Origin: Aliidiomarina sedimenti
GTDB taxonomy: Bacteria > Pseudomonadota > Gammaproteobacteria > Enterobacterales > Alteromonadaceae
Assembly (NCBI RefSeq): GCF_003986955.1
Contig: NZ_PIPN01000003.1
Coordinates: 186,001 to 250,000, forward strand
Direction of reading: 5' to 3'
Length of the DNA stretch: 64,000 nt
Shown here in pieces: positions 62,494 through 64,000 of the stretch. A program made the position numbers and the translations under genes. How positions within the stretch are numbered: the first letter of the stretch is position 1; each line of letters opens with the position of its first letter. The notes under the pieces are model-generated. The model had not been told where the DNA came from. It was given only the letters and a program-made list of their open reading frames with translations, and did not search any database.

Positions 62494-63471
62494 TTAGATT
62501 CTGCGAGCTGTAATGACCGCACGCAATGGTGCGGGGTAACCTTCAATAGTCTTAGAACGGTCATTTGGATCAAGAAAATCGCAAAGAGATTGGTTTTCCA
62601 TCCACTCCGTTGGCCGTTGTTCCTCGGTTGTTGTGGTATTTAAATCGACCACCTCGATGTCCTTAAAACCGCTCCGACGCAACCATAAACACAGTGCGTC
62701 AGTGCTTGGCAGAAACCAGACATTGCGCATCTGCGCGTAGCGATTCTCGGGCATCAGGACGGTGTATTTGTCACCTTCTACAACCAGGGTTTCCAGTACT
62801 AGCTGACCTCCCGGGCGTAGTTGTTGCCAACATTGCTTAAGGAAATCGACAGGAGAGCGACGATGGTACAAGACGCCCATAGTAAAAACTGTATCAAAAA
62901 CTTGTAATGTTGGTAGCTCATCCACCCCTAAAGGTAGCAGTTCCACGTCATTTGCGAGATTAATTGGCGCATATTTTTGGATCGCTTTGAATTGCATCAG
63001 AAAAAGTTGACTCGGATCGATCCCGATTGCCATTTTCGCGCCCGCCTGTTTCATGCGCCACAGATGGTATCCGCTGCCGCAACCAATATCCAGCACGTAG
63101 CGTCCGGCTAAATCGTCAAGGTGAGGAAGTACTCGCTGCCACTTGAGGTCAGAGCGCCATTCGGTATCGATATTTAATCCGAATAAATCGAAAGGACCTT
63201 TGCGCCAGGGTTTAAATTGCTTCAGCAATGCTTCCAGTTTGGCGCGTTGTCCGCTGCTCAGATCGTCGGGTTCGCCAAAGCGTATGACAGCGTCCAGAGA
63301 GACACTGGACGCCGTGGCATCAGGCAGGGTATTCAGGGTCTTAAGCCATTTAGCGAAGTCACCATGCAATTGTTCTGTTTGCCAACGATGAACCTCAGCC
63401 GGCAGCGTACGCAGCCACGGAGCCAGAGGACTGGTCGCGAGACGTGCGTAAAACGGGCCGTAATCAATCAT
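62494..63471 (-). CDS. cmoB: tRNA U34 carboxymethyltransferase CmoB
   Basis: CmoB transfers a carboxymethyl group from carboxy-SAM to 5-hydroxyuridine at tRNA position 34, making cmo5U. 325 residues from ATG 63471 (MIDYGPFYARL). Diagnostic stretches: KPWRKGPFDLFGLNIDTEWR, LDIGCGSGYHLWRMKQAGA, GIDPSQLFLMQFKAI, MGVLYHRRSP and TTEEQRPTEWM. A longer upstream reading overlaps cmoA and is rejected; the 8-nt overlap with cmoA indicates coupling. Confidence 0.97.
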   Translation of the reverse strand: MIDYGPFYARLATSPLAPWLRTLPAEVHRWQTEQLHGDFAKWLKTLNTLPDATASSVSLDAVIRFGEPDDLSSGQRAKLEALLKQFKPWRKGPFDLFGLNIDTEWRSDLKWQRVLPHLDDLAGRYVLDIGCGSGYHLWRMKQAGAKMAIGIDPSQLFLMQFKAIQKYAPINLANDVELLPLGVDELPTLQVFDTVFTMGVLYHRRSPVDFLKQCWQQLRPGGQLVLETLVVEGDKYTVLMPENRYAQMRNVWFLPSTDALCLWLRRSGFKDIEVVDLNTTTTEEQRPTEWMENQSLCDFLDPNDRSKTIEGYPAPLRAVITARRI

Positions 63472-64000
63472 GGGTGTCCTTGGTTGGGTCAGGTTTGATA
63501 GCGAAGATCGAGCAGAAATTGTAGCAACGGTACCATGCCTGAGCGTGACTAAAGCCAACGCGCTGCAAACGATCGAGATGTTCAGACAGGCTATTCAACT
63601 GCATAACGTTCTCAATAGCAGCGCGTTTTTGGCTTATTTCAAGTTCGCTGTAACCATTGTCGCGCTTGAACTCATGATGAAGGTCAATCAGCAGATCGTT
63701 GCAACGGCTGTCTTCGTCGCGCACCTTCTCTGACAGTATTAACACACCGCCCGGTATGAGCGCCTGATAAAGGCGGTTGAGCAACGCTTCGCGTTGCGCG
63801 GGCTGAATAAACTGCAGCGTGAAATTCAGTACCACCACCGAGCATGGCTGATAGTCCTGATTAAGGATATCGCCGAGCCGTATTTCGACCGGTGTCTCAC
63901 CACGAAACGCATCGACGTGCTTGCGACAGCGCTCGACCATGGCCGTGGAGCTGTCGATGCCAACAATCAGGCTATTTGCGGCGGGATTGTTTTGCTTCAT
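63464..64000 (-). CDS. cmoA: Carboxy-S-adenosyl-L-methionine synthase CmoA (partial, N-terminus outside window)
   Basis: CmoA converts SAM and prephenate into carboxy-SAM, used by CmoB. About 178 C-terminal residues are present out of the usual 240-250; the gene continues past the right edge, and the Met encoded at the edge is not its start. Recognisable parts: IVGIDSSTAMVERCRKHVDA, VVLNFTLQFI, GGVLILSEKVRDED and HHEFKRDNGYSELEISQKR. It overlaps the start of cmoB by 8 nt. Confidence 0.95.
   Translation of the reverse strand: MKQNNPAANSLIVGIDSSTAMVERCRKHVDAFRGETPVEIRLGDILNQDYQPCSVVVLNFTLQFIQPAQREALLNRLYQALIPGGVLILSEKVRDEDSRCNDLLIDLHHEFKRDNGYSELEISQKRAAIENVMQLNSLSEHLDRLQRVGFSHAQAWYRCYNFCSIFAIKPDPTKDTHD

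Noticed and set aside
63472-63558. N-terminal extension of CmoB into cmoA
   Set aside because: MIDYGPFYARL at 63471 matches the family start; the extension is out-of-frame cmoA coding sequence.
1-64000. Search for tRNA, rRNA, insertion sequences, prophage, integrase or attachment sites
   Set aside because: Nothing recognisable; every long coding region fits a chromosomal core or flagellar function or the three unknown genes listed.

Overview
The window reads as a chromosomal segment of a marine-type gammaproteobacterium with a single polar flagellum, most like Alteromonadales and plausibly Idiomarinaceae. This is inferred from protein sequence and gene order, not from a database match. The main clues are a Vibrio/Pseudomonas-type flagellar regulon (flhF, fleN, fliA and the parC-parP-cheW set), the rpsT/murJ-ribF-ileS-lspA-fkpB-ispH-minor pilin block, rssB next to galU, and cmoA-cmoB. 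No rRNA, tRNA, CRISPR array, insertion sequence or prophage was seen.

Layout. (1) 1-3.0 kb: flgM (cut by the window edge) and flgA on the minus strand, then cheV and cheR. (2) 3.2-14.6 kb: rod, hook, ring and junction genes flgB to flgL in standard order, with sigma-54-type promoters before flgB and flgF and a weaker one before flgI. (3) 14.8-23.4 kb: five tandem flagellin genes, each with its own sigma-28-type promoter, then flaG, fliD, fliS and a fliT-like chaperone gene. (4) 23.5-26.5 kb: three poorly characterised genes: a degenerate adenylate-forming (ANL) protein, a UPF0149-like protein and a small acidic protein. (5) 26.6-36.6 kb: housekeeping block rpsT, murJ, ribF, ileS, lspA, fkpB, ispH, then four small type IV pilin-like genes. 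(6) 36.7-50.8 kb: flhA, flhF, fleN, fliA, cheY, cheZ, cheA, cheB, parC, parP, cheW and a DUF2802 gene, with a convergent pair of fliK-like and flhB-C-terminus-like genes. (7) 50.9-59.0 kb: the complete cytochrome c maturation operon ccmABCDEFGHI, with mlaA translationally coupled to its end. (8) 59.0-64.0 kb: rssB, a small membrane protein, galU, a LysR regulator, cmoB and cmoA (cut by the window edge).

The strongest candidate for something undescribed is a small RNA unit on the minus strand at about 19137-19318, between flagellin genes 4 and 5. It has a sigma-54-type promoter nearly matching that of flgF, and two tandem hairpins with an identical 21-nt loop that contains the anti-Shine-Dalgarno core CCUCCUU. 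The two stems differ by three compensatory base-pair changes. The mismatches that remain become G-U pairs only on the minus strand, and the second hairpin is followed directly by a run of six T, as in an intrinsic terminator. I infer a flagellar-regulon sRNA that masks ribosome binding sites such as those of flagellin mRNAs. Related hairpins lie in the 3' regions of flagellin genes 3 and, less clearly, 2.

Two dispersed repeat families also occur: short REP-like hairpins with a GC-rich core, and roughly 150-bp long palindromes at 8.8 and 49.0-49.4 kb.
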